Below are positions 16,712 through 24,695 of a stretch of DNA of 64,000 bases, in pieces. A program made the position numbers and the translations under genes. How positions within the stretch are numbered: position 1 is the stretch's first letter; the number at the start of each line of letters is the position of its first letter. The stretch is from the NCBI GenBank assembly GCA_036555585.1, contig DATBLE010000017.1:1-64000 (forward strand), read 5' to 3'. Source of the stretch: DATBLE01 sp036555585. GTDB taxonomy: Bacteria; Actinomycetota; Thermoleophilia; Gaiellales; Gaiellaceae. The notes under the pieces are model-generated. The model saw only the letters and a list, made by a program, of their open reading frames with translations, made no database searches and was not told where the DNA came from.

Positions 16712-17749
16712 ATGGCCGCTGTCGCCCAGGGCACATCGCTCAAGTCGTACCTGCTGACCCGGCTCGTGCTGGTCGTGCCGATGGTCCTGATCCTGCTCAC
16801 CTTCGTCTTCCTGCTGATGCGGGTCGCTCCGGGCGACCCGATCTCGGCTGCGCTGGGCGGGCACAACGTGCCCCAGTCGGTGATCGACCAGATCAAGCAC
16901 CGGCTCGGCTTCGACAAGCCGCTCTACCAGCAGTACGTCGAGTACCTCTGGGACATCGTCCGCGGCAACTTCGGCACGACGATCACCGACCGGCGTCCGG
17001 TCAGCGACATCATCCTCACGAACGGCGCCGCCACCCTCGAGCTGACGTTCTTCGCGATGATCGTGGCGATCGTCGTCGGCGTGTTCGTGGGGCTCGTCGC
17101 CGGCCGCTTCCGCGACACGCCGCTGGACGTCGGCGGGCGGATGTTCGGGATCGTCATCTACGCGATGCCCGTCTTCTTCATCGGGCTGATGGCACAGCTT
17201 CTCTTCGGCTCCGTCCTCGGCTGGCTCCCGACCTCGGGCCGGGCGAGCCCGATCACGCAGGCGACGCTGGAGACCCACACCAACCTGTTCATCGTCGATT
17301 CGATCATCGACGGCAACTGGGACGCGTTGAAGGACGTGATCCTGCATCTGATCCTGCCCGCGGTCACGCTCGGGCTGGTCACGGCCGGCGTGTTCATCCG
17401 CCTGATCCGCGTCAACGTGATCCGGACGATGAAGGACGACTACATCGAGGCCGCCCGGGCGCGGGGGATCAGGGAGCGCGACGTCGTCTACCGGCACGCC
17501 TTCAAGAACGCGCTCGTGCCCGTCATCACCGTCATCGGGCTGTCGCTGGCCCTGCTCCTCGGCGGGGCCGTCGTCACCGAGACGACCTTCAACTGGCCGG
17601 GGATCGGCCACGAGCTCGTCCTCTATCTCGAGAACCGCGACTACACCGCCGTGCAGGGGATCGTGGTCGTGTTCGGGCTGGTCGTGGTCGCGGTCAGCCT
17701 GGTGATCGACTTCGTGAACGCCTTCATCGACCCACGGATCCGTTACTAA
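16712..17749 (+). CDS. Peptide ABC transporter permease (DppB-like)
   Basis: A 345-residue inner-membrane protein of the BPD_transp_1 family with six hydrophobic helices. The N-terminal block LLTRLVLVVPMVLILLTFVFLLMRVAPGDP is the DppB/OppB signature region. The ATPase-contact EAA loop is EAARARGIRERDVVYRHAFKNAL. It pairs with the permease at 17917 to form the channel. Its ribosome binding site GGAAGGGG belongs to the 167-nt hairpin element directly upstream, and its stop codon TAA directly abuts the second copy of that element. Confidence 0.92.
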   Translation: MAAVAQGTSLKSYLLTRLVLVVPMVLILLTFVFLLMRVAPGDPISAALGGHNVPQSVIDQIKHRLGFDKPLYQQYVEYLWDIVRGNFGTTITDRRPVSDIILTNGAATLELTFFAMIVAIVVGVFVGLVAGRFRDTPLDVGGRMFGIVIYAMPVFFIGLMAQLLFGSVLGWLPTSGRASPITQATLETHTNLFIVDSIIDGNWDALKDVILHLILPAVTLGLVTAGVFIRLIRVNVIRTMKDDYIEAARARGIRERDVVYRHAFKNALVPVITVIGLSLALLLGGAVVTETTFNWPGIGHELVLYLENRDYTAVQGIVVVFGLVVVAVSLVIDFVNAFIDPRIRY

Positions 17750-17916
17750 GTGCCCCTTCCAGCAATAGTCAGAGCATCTCTGGCGGCGCCCGGAGCCGCC
17801 ACGCGGCGTCCTCAGTCGCGCCAATATCTGATTTCGATATTGACGCTCCCTGCGTCCTTGCGTGGCGGCTCCGGTCACTCGCCAGAGACGCGAGACCATC
17901 ACTGGAAGGGGCACTG
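17750..17916 (+). repeat. 167-nt nested-hairpin element, copy 2
   Basis: Second copy of the element, filling the whole gap between the stop of the first permease and the ATG of the second. It differs from copy 1 at six element positions (37, 46, 53, 94, 113, 121). Positions 53 and 113 pair with each other and changed together from G-C to C-G. Changes at 46 and 121 turn two A-C mismatches into G-C and A-U pairs, so the 14-bp stem is perfect here. Position 37 becomes a G-U pair. Only position 94 breaks a pair. This pattern supports a selected fold. Confidence 0.85.
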
Positions 17917-18909
17917 ATGGCGGCGCCGGCGCAACCGATCGAGTCGCCCTTCCGGCGCCGTGCCCGAGGCGTCACCCGGGTGTTCGGTCCGATCCGGGAG
18001 GCGCGCGGCTTCGCCAGGGTGATGCTCTACATCGGCGCGGCGATCACCCTCTTCTTCGTAGTGCTCGCGATCTTCGCGCCGCTGATCTCGCCCTACGACT
18101 TCGACCAGTACCAGTCGGGCAACAAACGCTTCCCGCAGCTGGCCGGACCCTCGTCGAAGCACCTGATGGGGACGACCGTCCAGTCCACCGACGTCCTCTC
18201 GCGCGTGATCTGGGGAGCGCAGACCGAGCTGAAGGTGGTGATCATCTCGCTCGTCTTCGCGATCACGCTCGGCGTTCCGCTCGGGCTCCTCTCCGGCTAC
18301 TTCGGGGGCAAGCTCGACCGGGGCCTCGTCCTCGTGATGGACGCCCTCTACGCGTTCCCGTACCTCTTGCTCGCGATCGTGATCGCGTTCCTGCTCTCGA
18401 ACAGCATCGGCAAGGGAGTGCTGACCGCGGCGATCGCGATCTCGGCCACCTACGTACCGCTGTACTTCCGCGTGGTCCGCAACCAGGTGATCGCGCTCAG
18501 GGAGGAGTCGTACGTCGAGGCGGCCCGGGCGCTCGGCGCGAAGCCCTTCACGATCATCCGCAAGTACGTCTTCCACAACGTCGTCCAGAACGTGCCGCCG
18601 ATCGCGACGCTGAACGCCGCGGACGCGATCCTCCTGCTGACGGCACTCGGGTTCCTCGGGTACGGAATCCAGCCGACCGACGCGGCGGAGTGGGGCTACG
18701 ACAGCTCGAGGGCGGTCTCGGACGCGGCCTCCGGGATCTGGTGGACCGGGCTCTTCCCCGGTCTCGCGATCGTCGTGCTCGTCACCGGGCTCACGCTGGT
18801 CGGCGAGGGGCTGAACGAGACGATGAACCCGGTGCTCCGCAGGCGGAAGGTCCAGAAGGTGATCTTCGAGCAGGAGCCGGAGCCGCCGATCGTCGAGGCT
18901 GTCGAATGA
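17917..18909 (+). CDS. Peptide ABC transporter permease (DppC-like)
   Basis: A 330-residue partner permease. The N-terminal cytoplasmic segment of about 45 residues is followed by a first helix (YIGAAITLFFVVLAIFAPLI), the periplasmic motif ISPYDFDQYQ typical of DppC/OppC, and five more helices. The EAA loop is EAARALGAKPFTIIRKYVFHNVV. Its start MAAPAQ resembles the MAAVAQ start of the first permease because both follow the same upstream element. Confidence 0.92.
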   Translation: MAAPAQPIESPFRRRARGVTRVFGPIREARGFARVMLYIGAAITLFFVVLAIFAPLISPYDFDQYQSGNKRFPQLAGPSSKHLMGTTVQSTDVLSRVIWGAQTELKVVIISLVFAITLGVPLGLLSGYFGGKLDRGLVLVMDALYAFPYLLLAIVIAFLLSNSIGKGVLTAAIAISATYVPLYFRVVRNQVIALREESYVEAARALGAKPFTIIRKYVFHNVVQNVPPIATLNAADAILLLTALGFLGYGIQPTDAAEWGYDSSRAVSDAASGIWWTGLFPGLAIVVLVTGLTLVGEGLNETMNPVLRRRKVQKVIFEQEPEPPIVEAVE

Positions 18910-18940
18910 CGCTCGCCGCGCTTCGCGCGAGTTCGCTCGC

Positions 18941-18967
18941 ACGGGGGAAACGGCCGGTTTCCCCCGT
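18941..18967 (+). terminator. Hairpin between permease and ATPase genes
   Basis: A perfect 11-bp stem, ACGGGGGAAAC against GTTTCCCCCGT, with loop GGCCG. A second hairpin (GACCTG 18984 with CAGGTC 19025; inner CGCGGCC/GGCCGCG) lies between it and the ATPase start. Together they fill most of the 154-nt gap and may separate the ATPase mRNA from the permease mRNA. Confidence 0.6.
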
Positions 18968-19063
18968 GTTCCCCCTTCCCCAAGACCTGTGCGCACCTGA
19001 GCCGCGGCCATGGGCCGCGCCCGCCAGGTCGGTCGCGGCCGGGAAAGGACCAGGCACGGTCGG

Positions 19064-20092
19064 ATGAGGGACACTCCGGTGCTTTCCGTGCGGGATCTGC
19101 GCGTCCACTACGGCACCATCCGCGGGACCGTGCGTGCCGTCGACGGCGTGTCGCTCGACATCGGCGCCGGCGAGGTGCTCGGCCTGGTGGGCGAGTCCGG
19201 CTGCGGCAAGTCGACGCTCGGACGGGGCGTGCTCGGGCTGCTGCCGGAGGGCGCTGCCTCGGACGGGCAGGTCCTGTACGGCGGGCGCAACCTCGTCGGC
19301 CTGTCGCCGAGGGAGCTCTCGGGCCTGCGCGGCCCCGAGCTCGGCTTGATCTTCCAGGAGCCGATGACCCGGCTGAACCCGCTGCTCCGGATCGAGGACC
19401 ACTTCACCGAGACGCTCGAGCAGCACGAGCCGCAGCTGACCGAGCGAGAGGCGCGCCAGCGCTCGCTGGAGACGCTCGGGCGGATGGGCATCCCGCCGAC
19501 CCGTTTCCGCCAGTACCCGCACGAGTTCTCGGGCGGGATGCGGCAGCGGATCATGATCGCGCTCGCCCTGGTGCTGCGGCCGAAGCTGCTCGTCGCCGAC
19601 GAGCCGACCACCTCGCTCGACGTGATCGTCGAGGCGCAGATCCTCTCGATCCTGTCCGACCTGAAGCGCAACTTCGGCACCGCCCTGCTCCTGATCACGC
19701 ACAACCTGGGGATCATCGCGGAGGCATGCGACCGGGTCGCCGTCATGTACGCGGGGAAGATCGTCGAGGAGGGGCCCGCGCGGGACGTGTTCGCCGAGCC
19801 CGCTCACCCGTACACCCGCGAGCTGCTGCGCTCGACGATCTCGCTGGAGACGACCGAGCTGCACTCGATCCCGGGCGCGCCGCCGAACCTGATCGACCCC
19901 CCCGCCGGCTGTCGCTTTCACCCACGCTGCCCCGACGCGATGCGCGTGTGCGCCTGGAAGCAGCCGATCGAGGTGAGCCCCGCGGAGGACCGGCGCGTGC
20001 AGTGCTGGCTCCACGGCCCGGCGGAGGAGATCCCGCCGGGCGAGGGGGTCGAGCTGGTGCGCGAGGAGCTGGCCGTTGCCGACGAAGCCTGA
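19064..20092 (+). CDS. Peptide ABC transporter ATP-binding protein (DppD-like)
   Basis: A 342-residue ATPase. Walker A GESGCGKST, Q-loop LIFQEPMTRLNP, signature FSGGMRQR, Walker B LLVADEPTTSLD, and switch His in LITHNLG. The C-terminal oligopeptide motif is PPAGCRFHPRCPDAM, whose Cys residues can hold an Fe-S cluster in this family. ATG 19064 is chosen from the domain start; the binding site is weak. Its 3' end overlaps the second ATPase by 17 nt. Confidence 0.92.
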   Translation: MRDTPVLSVRDLRVHYGTIRGTVRAVDGVSLDIGAGEVLGLVGESGCGKSTLGRGVLGLLPEGAASDGQVLYGGRNLVGLSPRELSGLRGPELGLIFQEPMTRLNPLLRIEDHFTETLEQHEPQLTEREARQRSLETLGRMGIPPTRFRQYPHEFSGGMRQRIMIALALVLRPKLLVADEPTTSLDVIVEAQILSILSDLKRNFGTALLLITHNLGIIAEACDRVAVMYAGKIVEEGPARDVFAEPAHPYTRELLRSTISLETTELHSIPGAPPNLIDPPAGCRFHPRCPDAMRVCAWKQPIEVSPAEDRRVQCWLHGPAEEIPPGEGVELVREELAVADEA

Positions 20093-21353
20093 GGGCGAGC
20101 CGCTCGTCTCGGTTCGCGGCCTGAAGACGTACTACTCCATCCGCGGGAGCTTCGGCGACCGCCTGATCGGCCGCGAGGCCGGCTCGGTCAGGGCCGTCGA
20201 CGACGTCTCCTTCGACCTGCGGAAGGGGGAGGTGCTCGGGCTCGTCGGCGAGTCGGGCAGCGGCAAGACGACGCTCGGCCGCACCCTGCTCGGGCTCGTC
20301 CGGGCGACGGACGGGAGCGTGCTCTTCGAGGGCCGGGACATCACCAAGCTGAGCGAGCGCGAGCTGCGGGCGCACCGGCGCCGGATGCAGATCGTCTTCC
20401 AGGATCCGCACGCCTCGCTCAACCCGGCGATGACGATCGGCCAGGCCGTCGGGCATCCGCTGGAGATCCACGGCATCGCCAAGGGCCGCGAGCAGGTCCG
20501 CCGCCGGGTGGCCGAGGCGCTGGAGGTCGTCGGGCTCTCCCCGCCGGAGCAGTTCCTGGACAAGTACCCGTCCGACCTCTCGGGCGGCCAGAAGCAGCGC
20601 GCGGTGATCGCGCGGGCGATCATCCTGAACCCGGTCCTGCTCGTCGCCGACGAGCCCGTCTCGATGCTCGACATGAGCGTCCGGGCCAAGATCCTCGACC
20701 TGATGCTCACGCTCAAGCGCGAGTTCGACCTCACCTACCTGTACATCACGCACGACCTGGCCACGGCGAAGTTCTTCTGCGACCGGATCGCGATCCTGTA
20801 CCTGGGCCGGATCGTCGAGATCGGCCCGGCCGAGGCGATCTACGAGGACCCGAAGCATCCGTACACGCAGGCGCTGCTGCGCGCCATCCCCGAGCCCGAC
20901 CCGCGGCGCACGATTCCGCGCGACCTGCCGCGCGGGGAGGTGCCGGACGCCGCCCGGCCGCCCCGCGGCTGCTCGTTCCACCCGCGCTGCCCGCGTGCCT
21001 TCGAGATCTGCGGCTGGGAGACCCGCGACCTCCGCGACCTGCTCGAGGCGCACTGGGCGCGGACCGGTGCAGCCGGCTACGAGGCCGAGCGCCCGCTCTT
21101 CGGCGACCTCGACTCGCTGGCCGCCTCGAACGGGACCGCGGTCCGGGTGCCGGCCCAGGGAGGCGCGACCGGCGGCGACCTGCTCGCGATCCTCGAGCGC
21201 GTGCGGGCGGACGATCCGGAGGAGCCGTTCTGGAAGGGCGTGCGGGCGATGCACCCCGGCGCCGACGCGCTCGAGATCGAGTGGAACGAGCCGCGGGAGC
21301 CGCGACTCGTCGCCTCGGGTCCGGTCGAGGTCGAGTGCCATCTGTACGGCTGA
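20076..21353 (+). CDS. Peptide ABC transporter ATP-binding protein (DppF-like) with C-terminal extension
   Basis: A 425-residue ATPase starting at TTG 20076 after GAGGAG. Walker A GESGSGKTT, signature LSGGQKQR, Walker B LLVADEPVSMLD, H-loop YITHDLA and the oligopeptide Cys motif CSFHPRCPRAF are present. Family members usually end about here; this one continues for about 90 residues, with GGDLLAILERVRADDPEEPF, then IEWNEPREPRLVASGPVEV at the very end. I do not recognise the extension. It pairs with the preceding ATPase to energise the two permeases. Confidence 0.9.
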   Translation: MPTKPEGEPLVSVRGLKTYYSIRGSFGDRLIGREAGSVRAVDDVSFDLRKGEVLGLVGESGSGKTTLGRTLLGLVRATDGSVLFEGRDITKLSERELRAHRRRMQIVFQDPHASLNPAMTIGQAVGHPLEIHGIAKGREQVRRRVAEALEVVGLSPPEQFLDKYPSDLSGGQKQRAVIARAIILNPVLLVADEPVSMLDMSVRAKILDLMLTLKREFDLTYLYITHDLATAKFFCDRIAILYLGRIVEIGPAEAIYEDPKHPYTQALLRAIPEPDPRRTIPRDLPRGEVPDAARPPRGCSFHPRCPRAFEICGWETRDLRDLLEAHWARTGAAGYEAERPLFGDLDSLAASNGTAVRVPAQGGATGGDLLAILERVRADDPEEPFWKGVRAMHPGADALEIEWNEPREPRLVASGPVEVECHLYG

Positions 21354-21354
21354 G

Positions 21355-21912
21355 GTGACCGTTCGGGCGGTCGTCTCGCTGGTCCCGGTGCGGGCCGAGC
21401 CTCGCGACGACGCCGAGCAGGTGACGCAGGCGCTCCCCGGCGAGCCGCTCGCAGTCGAGGCGGAGGAGGGCGGCTGGGCGCGGATCAGGACCGCCTATGA
21501 CTATCCGGGGTGGGTCCGCGCGGATGCGCTCGGCGGGGATCCCGCCGCCGACTGGCTGGTCGCGCGCGACGGCGACGCTGTCGAGGAGGCGCTCGCGTAC
21601 CTCGGGTGTCCGTACGAATGGGGCGGGATGACCGAACGGGGCATCGACTGTTCCGGCCTCGTCCACATGGCGTATCGCCGTCTCGGCCGGCTCGTTCCCC
21701 GCGACGCGGACCAGCAGGAGGAAGCCGGGACGCGGGTCGCGCCCGGGGATCTGCGCCGCGGCGACCTCGTCTGCTACGGCGACCACGTCGCCTTCTGGCT
21801 CGGCAGCGGCCGGATCCTGCACGCGACCGGCCGCGCAGGCGTCCGAGCCGTCGTCGAGGAGGAGCACCCGTCGGAGCTGGCGGCGCGCGTTCGGGCCTAC
21901 GTGCGGCTCTGA
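21355..21912 (+). CDS. Cytoplasmic NlpC/P60 peptidase (YkfC-like)
   Basis: A 185-residue cysteine peptidase with no signal peptide. Residues 1-60 look like a bacterial SH3 domain (WARIRTAYDYPGWVR). The NlpC/P60 domain follows with YLGCPYEWGG, catalytic Cys99 in IDCSGLVHMAYRRLG, His144 in GDHVAFWLG and third residue His156 in ILHATG. In Bacillus, YkfC-type enzymes cut gamma-D-Glu-diamino acid bonds of imported murein peptides. GTG 21355 is 1 nt after the ATPase stop, so it belongs to the peptide transporter operon and fits a murein-peptide recycling role. Confidence 0.85.
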   Translation: MTVRAVVSLVPVRAEPRDDAEQVTQALPGEPLAVEAEEGGWARIRTAYDYPGWVRADALGGDPAADWLVARDGDAVEEALAYLGCPYEWGGMTERGIDCSGLVHMAYRRLGRLVPRDADQQEEAGTRVAPGDLRRGDLVCYGDHVAFWLGSGRILHATGRAGVRAVVEEEHPSELAARVRAYVRL

Positions 21913-21919
21913 CCTCGAC

Positions 21920-24661
21920 CTAGTAGGGCTTCGCCAGGGCCTCGTATCTCGTCGCCAGGTCCCCCAGCCGCGCCCGTGGGAAGCTGATCGTGTCCGGGTC
22001 GCCGTCCGAGACGTAGCGGAGCTGCGGGTTCCGCTCGAGCGTGTCCAGCCACATCCCCCAGGTGAAGTCGCGGGCGCCCTTCCAGCGCGGGTTCGGCAGG
22101 ATGCGCGGGATCTGCGCGGGGTTCCACTTCGCCGAGAACGGCGAGGGGGCGGGCTCGGCGCCGGAGAGGAACACGCCGGCGAACCGGTACGACTGACCGT
22201 CCCAGGCGCCCTCGACCGCGAGCGACGGCGGGTGGGGCAGCGCGCCGAGCGGAAGCGCCATGGTCTGGACGCGGTAGGCCGGCAGCCGCTCGGTGAGCAG
22301 GCGGTCGCCGAGCACGAGCTGCCGCTGCACGGCCGTCGGGCCGAGCTCGTTCAGGGCGAGGTGGTCCTTCGTGTGGTTCCCGAGCTCGAACCCGTGGCCG
22401 ACGAGCCAGTCGAAGGTCTGCTTCGACGTCCTGCCGTCGCCGTCGAAGGCGTTCCGCGGGACGTAGAAGGTCCCCGTGGCCGGGAAGTCCGCATGCCGGG
22501 CCGCGAAGTCCTCGAGGATCCCCACCGCCGTCTTCGGATCGACCCGCCCGTCGGGCAGGAAGGCGATCTGGTTGTTGGTCGCGTCGTCGAACGTCAGGAC
22601 GACGGGCGAGCGCCCCTTCGGCACGTCGAGCCGGTCGGAGACGAGGTCGGAGGCCCGCACCGGATAGAACCCGTCGCTCCACAGGCGGGCGAGCTCGGCC
22701 CGAAACTGGCCCGCGGTCAGGTCGTAGCTCGAGCCGTCCGCGCGGATCTGGTGGTGCATCAGCACCGGCACGACGCCGAGCTCGTTCGGCGTCAGCGACT
22801 GCGCACGCTGCGCGGGCGTCTGCCGCTTGGGGAAGACGGCGCTCAGCGCATCGGTGGGCAGGGCGGCGGCCGTGTACGTCACCGCCGGGTCCCAGAGCAG
22901 GTACTCGTCGATGCCCGCGTCGTGGGCGCCGCGGATCTCGTCCTGGACCTGCGCGGGGCCGTAGTCGACTCCGAGCGAGAAGTCCTGGAGCCAGGGGACG
23001 ACGCGCGCGCCGGACCCCCGGACGTCGCGCTGGAAGTCCTCCAGGGAGCGCTGGACGATGTCGTACGGCTGCGCGTTCGGGTTCCCGACCCCGTACTCGC
23101 CCGGCGCCCAGTGCGACGGGTAGACCATCGCCGAGATGTAGTCGACGTGCGAGGCCATCATCGGGATGTCCTGGGCGACCTCGGTGGGCCGGGTGGCGGC
23201 GACGCCGAAGACGGACGCGCCGAGATAGGTCCCGTACGGCTTCAGGGCGGCGCGGGTCTCGGCGAGGAAGGAGGCGATCGACTGCTCCGGCGTTCCCTTC
23301 AGGCCGGGAAAGCTCATGGTCGAGATCGGGCCGTCCGGCCGGCGGACGTAGTCGTAGAGGACGTCGTCGACGCCGATCTTCGCGGCGGCCACCGCGATCG
23401 CGATCTGGTAGCGCCGGACTGTCGGGTCGGCGAAGTTGGTGAACCCGCCGTAGCCGCCGTACATCTGCCCTGCGCGGGTCTGGATCACCTCGTCGCGCTG
23501 CCCGCTCTTCCAGGCCGCCCCGGCGAGGATCGCGTCGCGGAAGCAGACGAGCCGGCCGATCACGCGCACGCCCTTGCCGTGCAGGAACCTGACGGCGGCC
23601 GGCAGGTCGACGATCGGCTTGACGGCGCCGATCCTGTGGGCGAGCGGAACCGGAGCGTTCCACCCGACCGTGCCGGACTCGTCCTTCAGGTCGAGCTCGA
23701 CCGCGTTGATCCGGCCCTGGTCGATCAGGTCGACGATCCCCTGGTGGAGCTTCGGGTTGGCCCAGGCGTCGAAGGTGACGTGGACGGCTCGGACGGGATG
23801 CGCGGGCGTGCGCGGCTGCATCGAGATCCAGATCCGGCGGGTGGTCGTGTTGCGCAGCGTGTCGGTGGCGACGAGCGTGATCGGGCCGGTCGGCCGCTTC
23901 GCCCACGAGAGGCGGAAGCGGCCGTTCGAGACGAGGACCGGCCGTCCGTTCGCGGTCAGGGCCGCGCCGGGCTCGAGCGTGCCGGCGAGCGCGAGCGGGT
24001 GGCCGTACGGGATCGTCACGCCGGGCCGGTCGAAGCGGATCGTCGGGCCAGCCGTGTCCACGCGCACGTCCCAGGTCTTGGTCGTGCGCGAGCCTGGAAA
24101 GCCGCCGGGGGCCGTGGCCTGGACGCGGTGCGGCCCGTCGGCCAGGTGGTTCTCGTCGAGGACGAAGCGGCCGTCGCGCAGGTACGCCTTGCCGGTGACG
24201 TCGGCGCCGTCCAGCCTCCAGCGGACCCGGTCGAGGACCGACTGGTCGGCTCCGACCGAGAACGAGAGCGACGGCAGCTTGGCCGGCCCGATCGCGGCGT
24301 GCGCGGCCGGGCCCTGAGGGTCGAGGCCCGGGGCGGCGATCCGTGCGCCGAGCGCGAAGGTGGCGAAGACGAGCGCGCCGAGCACGACGAGCGCGATCGC
24401 CAGCCGGTGGAAGCGCTGGAACAGGCCGCGCCTCCTCCGGGTGCCGTTTGGTCGCGGCGCCGGCTCCTGCTCGGCCTCGCCGGGCTCGCTCCCGCTGTCG
24501 TCAGGGGACCCTTCGTCCGGCGGGATCTCTCCGCGAAGGCGCTCGACCTCGTCGATCAGGAGCAGGATCGCGCGGCCCGCCGGCTGGAGCTCCGGGTGCG
24601 AGTCGTCGTCGGACAGCTTCTGTCCCCAGCGGCGGAGCTCGTCGATTTGCCCTGCATCCAC
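21920..24661 (-). CDS. Membrane-anchored DUF4015 hydrolase / polysaccharide deacetylase fusion
   Basis: A 913-residue protein. A 75-residue acidic cytoplasmic head precedes one transmembrane helix (about 86-106). Two Ig-like segments follow to about 330. Next is a DUF4015-type putative glycoside hydrolase TIM barrel (HVTFDAWANPKLHQGIVDLI, AVELDLKDESGTVGW, LYDYVRRPDG, YISAMVYPSHW). The C-terminal third is a NodB/CE4 deacetylase with VLTFDDATNN and metal motif ELGNHTKDHLAL. Likely acts on cell-wall or capsular polysaccharide outside the membrane. GTG 24661 has CATACT 6 nt upstream, suggesting a leaderless start. Confidence 0.75.
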   Translation of the reverse strand: MDAGQIDELRRWGQKLSDDDSHPELQPAGRAILLLIDEVERLRGEIPPDEGSPDDSGSEPGEAEQEPAPRPNGTRRRRGLFQRFHRLAIALVVLGALVFATFALGARIAAPGLDPQGPAAHAAIGPAKLPSLSFSVGADQSVLDRVRWRLDGADVTGKAYLRDGRFVLDENHLADGPHRVQATAPGGFPGSRTTKTWDVRVDTAGPTIRFDRPGVTIPYGHPLALAGTLEPGAALTANGRPVLVSNGRFRLSWAKRPTGPITLVATDTLRNTTTRRIWISMQPRTPAHPVRAVHVTFDAWANPKLHQGIVDLIDQGRINAVELDLKDESGTVGWNAPVPLAHRIGAVKPIVDLPAAVRFLHGKGVRVIGRLVCFRDAILAGAAWKSGQRDEVIQTRAGQMYGGYGGFTNFADPTVRRYQIAIAVAAAKIGVDDVLYDYVRRPDGPISTMSFPGLKGTPEQSIASFLAETRAALKPYGTYLGASVFGVAATRPTEVAQDIPMMASHVDYISAMVYPSHWAPGEYGVGNPNAQPYDIVQRSLEDFQRDVRGSGARVVPWLQDFSLGVDYGPAQVQDEIRGAHDAGIDEYLLWDPAVTYTAAALPTDALSAVFPKRQTPAQRAQSLTPNELGVVPVLMHHQIRADGSSYDLTAGQFRAELARLWSDGFYPVRASDLVSDRLDVPKGRSPVVLTFDDATNNQIAFLPDGRVDPKTAVGILEDFAARHADFPATGTFYVPRNAFDGDGRTSKQTFDWLVGHGFELGNHTKDHLALNELGPTAVQRQLVLGDRLLTERLPAYRVQTMALPLGALPHPPSLAVEGAWDGQSYRFAGVFLSGAEPAPSPFSAKWNPAQIPRILPNPRWKGARDFTWGMWLDTLERNPQLRYVSDGDPDTISFPRARLGDLATRYEALAKPY

Positions 24662-24695
24662 GCGGAAAGTATGCCGCGCCGACGGGCTCGGGACG

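Noticed and set aside
16545..17916. Minus-strand reading frame of about 55 codons shared by both 167-nt elements
   Set aside because: It is open in both copies, but the differences follow base pairing and not synonymous positions, and it runs antisense into unrelated genes. Treated as a by-product of the hairpin.
18941..19063. Third copy of the 167-nt element before the first ATPase gene
   Set aside because: The gap holds two other hairpins with no sequence match to the element beyond being GC-rich.
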